From Gammaproteobacteria bacterium (GTDB lineage: Bacteria > Pseudomonadota > Gammaproteobacteria > UBA6429 > Thiohalophilaceae), in assembly GCA_011052165.1 (NCBI GenBank), contig DRJN01000165.1, positions 1 through 9,007 on the forward strand: DNA of 9,007 nucleotides. Direction: 5' to 3'. The notes beneath the pieces are model-generated. The model did no database searches. It saw only the letters and a program-made list of their open reading frames with translations, and had not been told where the DNA came from. This document shows positions 6,528 to 9,007 of this stretch, one piece after another (position 1 is the first letter of the stretch; every line of letters starts with the position of its first letter). Made by a program: the position numbers and the translations under genes.

Positions 6528-6535
6528 ACTCCTTT
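6528..6535 (-). promoter_or_regulatory. Ribosome binding site of rnhB (supports the GTG start)
   Basis: On the minus strand AAAGGAGT, a near-perfect match to the 16S rRNA tail, ends 4 bases before the GTG at 6523. No ATG in frame gives an equally good start, so GTG is preferred. Confidence 0.8.
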
Positions 6536-6677
6536 ATCGATCAGTGCAAAAGCTTACCGCAAAATGCGCGCGCTCCCAAACCCGTTGCGGATCTTGTCTT
6601 GTACAGTAACCCTGGATGTATCGTTGATTTATCGGTGTCAGAGTGAGAAAATTCCGGTTCTTTTGAAACCGATCCAT

Positions 6678-6683
6678 TATACA
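6678..6683 (+). promoter_or_regulatory. Possible -10 element of the gnnA-gnnB promoter
   Basis: TATACA is a good -10 match and would start transcription about 20 bases before the gnnA ATG. No matching -35 is found at the right spacing, and a small inverted repeat (CGGTT 6655-6659, AACCG 6667-6671) occupies that place, so an activator or other regulator may be involved. This is a tentative call. Confidence 0.3.
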
Positions 6684-6710
6684 CAACTCAACCATAACAA
6701 AATCCCCATC

Positions 6711-7649
6711 ATGACAAAACTAAGAACCGCCGTAATCGGCGTCGGCTACCTGGGCAAGTTTCACGCCCAAAAATATGCTTCCCTGGATGCGTCACAACTC
6801 ATCGCAGTTTGCGACACCAATCAGGAGGTTGCCAAAGGCATTGCCGATGAACATGGCATCGGGGTAACCCATGACTATCATGATCTGCCTGGCAAGGTGG
6901 ATGCAGTCAGTATTGTGGTTCCCACCCAGAAGCATTACGAGGTGGCGAGTTTTTTTCTGCAAAACAATATTCATGTCTTGCTGGAAAAGCCCATCACGTC
7001 CACCGTGGAAGAAGCGACCAAGCTGGTGACGCTGGCCAAAGCCAATAATCTGGTTTTCCAGATTGGTCACCTGGAGCGTTTCAACCCGGCAATCATAGCA
7101 CTGGAAGATATCCTTAAACAGCCCCTGTTCATTGAATCACACCGTATTGCACCGTTCAATCCACGCGGCGCCGATGTTAATGTGGTGTTGGATCTCATGA
7201 TTCATGATATCGACATTATCCTCGATTTTGTTTCCTCACCGGTTAAACACATCAGCACCAATGGTGTGCAGGTCCTGTCGCAGGATATCGATATCGCCAA
7301 CGCCCGCATCGAATTTGAAAGCGGCTGTGTCGCCAATGTCACCTCAAGCCGTGTCAGCGTAAAAAGCGAACGTAAGATGCGCCTGTTCCAGCAGGATGCC
7401 TATATCTCCATCGACTTCCAGGACAAAAAACTGGCCGTCTACCGCAAGGGCAGCGGCGAAATGTTTCCGGGGATTTCCGACGTTAACAGTGAGGAATGCA
7501 CCTTCGAACAGGGGGATGCCCTGTTAAGCGAAATCAGTTCATTCCTTGACTGCATCCGCAACAACAAAGAACCGGTTGTCAGTGGTCAGGCCGGTCTGCG
7601 CGCCCTGGAAACCGCTATCGAAATTACCCGGCTGCTTAACCAGCAGTAA
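6711..7649 (+). CDS. gnnA: Gfo/Idh/MocA family oxidoreductase, probable UDP-GlcNAc 3-dehydrogenase (GnnA-like)
   Basis: The 312-residue product is an NAD(P)-dependent sugar dehydrogenase. An N-terminal Rossmann fold carries G10-x-G12-x-x-G15 in VIGVGYLGKFHAQ, then LIAVCD (30-35), VSIVVPT (66-72) and the family EKP motif with catalytic-type K93. The C-terminal half has GHLERFNPAI (119-128), ESHRIAPFNPRG (142-153) and VLDLMIHDIDI (159-169), where H165 is the likely acid-base residue. In Acidithiobacillus ferrooxidans GnnA oxidises the 3-OH of UDP-GlcNAc so that GnnB can aminate it, and those genes lie in the lpx locus. The next gene here is a GnnB-type aminotransferase and rnhB lies on the other side, which supports that role; WlbA-type enzymes acting on UDP-GlcNAc uronic acid are the main alternative. 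The start is taken at the ATG just before LRTAVIG; no ribosome site is visible, and the open frame further upstream crosses rnhB and is not coding. Confidence 0.8.
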   Translation: MTKLRTAVIGVGYLGKFHAQKYASLDASQLIAVCDTNQEVAKGIADEHGIGVTHDYHDLPGKVDAVSIVVPTQKHYEVASFFLQNNIHVLLEKPITSTVEEATKLVTLAKANNLVFQIGHLERFNPAIIALEDILKQPLFIESHRIAPFNPRGADVNVVLDLMIHDIDIILDFVSSPVKHISTNGVQVLSQDIDIANARIEFESGCVANVTSSRVSVKSERKMRLFQQDAYISIDFQDKKLAVYRKGSGEMFPGISDVNSEECTFEQGDALLSEISSFLDCIRNNKEPVVSGQAGLRALETAIEITRLLNQQ

Positions 7650-7690
7650 ACCGTTCACGCAAACCAAAACACTCACGAGGCATTTAATTT

Positions 7691-8779
7691 ATGATCCCAA
7701 TGGTCGATCTCAAGGGTCAGTATCACACACTTAAAGATGAAATCCAGACAGCCCTGGCCGAAACCTTTGACAATTCCCATTTTATTCTCGGCCCCAACGT
7801 GCAGGCCTTTGAAAAAGAGGCCGCCGACTATCTCGGCGTCAAGCATGCTGTCAGTTGTGCCTCGGGCACCGATGCCCTGCATCTGGCCCTGCTCGCCGCT
7901 GATATCGGCAAGGGCGATGAGGTCATCACCACCGCCTTTACCTTTATCGCCACAGCGGAAGCTATCGACTATGTCGGCGCCACGCCTGTGTTTGTCGATA
8001 TTCAAGCCGACACCTTCAATATTGATCCCGCTAAAATCGAAGCCGCGATTACCGATAAAACCCGCGCCATTATCCCGGTACACCTGTTCGGCCAACCGGC
8101 CGACATGAATGCGATCATGGCAATTGCAAAAAAACACGGACTCAAGGTCATTGAAGACTGCGCCCAGTCCTTTGGCGCAGGTATTGATGGCCGCATGACG
8201 GGCGGTATCGGTATTGCCGGTTGCCACAGTTTTTTTCCCAGTAAAAATCTGGGCTGCTACGGCGATGGTGGTATGGTCACCACCAACGATGATAATGTTG
8301 CCGCGCAGTTAAAAATACTGCGCAACCACGGCAGCAGCGAGCGTTACCATCATGACATTATCGGCTATAACAGCCGACTTGACGAAATTCAGGCGGTGAT
8401 CCTGCGCATCAAACTCAAACGTATGAAAAGCTATAATGAAGGCCGCCGCCGCGCCGCGCATCAATACAGTAGTTTGCTACAAAATCTGGTTACACCGCCG
8501 CACGAAGACGGCAAGGGTGAGCATATCTATCATCAGTACACCCTGCTCAGCGATAAGCGTGATGCCATTATGCAAAAACTGCTCGATGCCCAGATCGGCT
8601 GCGCTATTTATTACCCCATTCCCCTGCACAAACAGAAAGTGTTTGCCGAACTCTGCGCCGATGTCAGTCTGCCAGTGACCGAGGATGTAGTAAATCATTG
8701 TCTGTCACTGCCTGTCTTTCCTGAACTCAGCGATGAGCAGGTGAAAGAAATTGTCAGCGTCATCGAATCAGCACTTTAG
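7691..8779 (+). CDS. gnnB: DegT/DnrJ/EryC1 sugar aminotransferase, probable UDP-GlcNAc3N-forming (GnnB-like)
   Basis: This is a PLP-dependent aminotransferase of 362 residues, the normal family length. Visible family features: MVDLKGQY at the N-terminus, SGTDAL (58-63) that grips the cofactor phosphate, TTAFTFIATAEAI (80-92), PVHLFGQPADM (129-139), IEDCAQSFGA (154-163) with D156 and Q159 contacting the pyridine ring, and the Schiff-base lysine K185 in FFPSKNLGCYGDGGM. YNSRLDEIQA (226-235) is another conserved block. It should add the 3-amino group to the 3-keto sugar made by the preceding oxidoreductase, giving UDP-2,3-diamino-2,3-dideoxyglucose for lipid A. The gene starts 41 bases after gnnA with a CGAGG site (7676-7680) and is surely in the same operon. 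Related enzymes (WbpE/WlbC, QdtB, DesV) act on other keto sugars, so the substrate rests on the pairing and locus. Confidence 0.82.
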   Translation: MIPMVDLKGQYHTLKDEIQTALAETFDNSHFILGPNVQAFEKEAADYLGVKHAVSCASGTDALHLALLAADIGKGDEVITTAFTFIATAEAIDYVGATPVFVDIQADTFNIDPAKIEAAITDKTRAIIPVHLFGQPADMNAIMAIAKKHGLKVIEDCAQSFGAGIDGRMTGGIGIAGCHSFFPSKNLGCYGDGGMVTTNDDNVAAQLKILRNHGSSERYHHDIIGYNSRLDEIQAVILRIKLKRMKSYNEGRRRAAHQYSSLLQNLVTPPHEDGKGEHIYHQYTLLSDKRDAIMQKLLDAQIGCAIYYPIPLHKQKVFAELCADVSLPVTEDVVNHCLSLPVFPELSDEQVKEIVSVIESAL

Positions 8780-8781
8780 GC

Positions 8782-9007
8782 AAACATCCTTCGACTTCGC
8801 TCAGGACGAACGGATGATTTTATGACGACTAAAAACATCACCGTTCATGCTCAGAATGAACGGGTAATTTTATGACCTTTAAAAACATCACCGTTCGTGC
8901 TCAGAACAACGGGTAATTTTATGACGGTTAAAAACATCACCGTTCGTGCTCAGAACAATGGGTAATTTTATGACCTTTAAAAACATCCTTCGACTTCGCT
9001 CAGGACG
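8782..9007 (+). repeat. Tandem array of about 50-bp units, running off the window
   Basis: Four complete units and a partial fifth begin with AAACATC at 8782, 8833, 8883, 8932 and 8981, giving periods of 51, 50, 49 and 49 bases. The first and last units contain CCTTCGACTTCGCTCAGGAC and resemble a dispersed proteobacterial repeat; the three inner units carry instead a diverged core (CACCGTTCGTGCTCAGAA or close to it). All share the tail AATTTTATGAC or a near match. The second unit has an 8-base perfect stem CCGTTCAT/ATGAACGG (8841-8848 and 8856-8863); the third and fourth share a one-base loss that weakens it. There is no clear gene here. It starts 2 bases after the gnnB stop, so it may also affect the 3' end of that transcript. 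Confidence 0.85.

Noticed and set aside
6020..6646. A 208-residue plus-strand frame over rnhB
   Set aside because: It is antisense to rnhB, which has all catalytic residues and a strong ribosome site.
6285..6710. Upstream extension of the gnnA frame
   Set aside because: The extra 142 residues lie mostly antisense to rnhB, and the family N-terminus (strand then GxGxxG) begins only at the ATG at 6711.
8782..9007. CRISPR array
   Set aside because: Unit-to-unit identity spans nearly the whole period, with no unique spacers between short repeats, and no cas gene is present. It is a plain tandem repeat.

Overview
The window looks like a chromosomal segment of a gammaproteobacterium. The encoded DnaE is close to the E. 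coli type in length and motif order, and RNase HII and DnaE lie on the same strand, as in the common gammaproteobacterial lpxB-rnhB-dnaE order. Base composition is moderately GC-rich in the core genes. No species can be named from the sequence alone; the sugar-nucleotide genes recall members of the group such as Acidithiobacillus and the purple or sulfur-oxidising gammaproteobacteria.

Layout. From the left edge to 4180, three genes run leftward: a heme-binding beta-barrel (nitrobindin-like) protein cut by the window edge, a 38-residue single-pass membrane protein, and the full-length replicative polymerase subunit dnaE. They are closely spaced and may share transcripts. Between 4181 and 5640 sits a small accessory block. 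It holds a rightward type II toxin-antitoxin pair (ribbon-helix-helix antitoxin and MazF/PemK-type RNase toxin) with a readable promoter and a candidate operator, then a convergent leftward HNH nuclease gene. A 331-base non-coding stretch follows, with a terminator-like hairpin, a REP-like palindrome and a possible promoter. Leftward rnhB comes next.

From 6711 to 8779, divergent from rnhB, lie a Gfo/Idh/MocA oxidoreductase and a DegT/DnrJ/EryC1 (AHBA-type) aminotransferase. Their family type, pairing and position beside rnhB match GnnA and GnnB, which together make UDP-2,3-diamino-2,3-dideoxyglucose for lipid A with amide-linked acyl chains. The right end (8782-9007) is a tandem array of about 50-bp units bounded by copies resembling a dispersed proteobacterial repeat.

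How it fits together. dnaE and rnhB are housekeeping replication and repair functions. The toxin-antitoxin pair and HNH gene look like insertions into the ancestral rnhB-dnaE junction. The gnnA-gnnB pair links the region to the lipid A locus that usually neighbours rnhB. No clearly new multi-gene system is visible. The points most worth checking are the lipid A diaminosugar pair, the insertion in the rnhB-dnaE junction, the tandem operator of the toxin-antitoxin pair, the unlisted 38-residue membrane protein and the repeat array.
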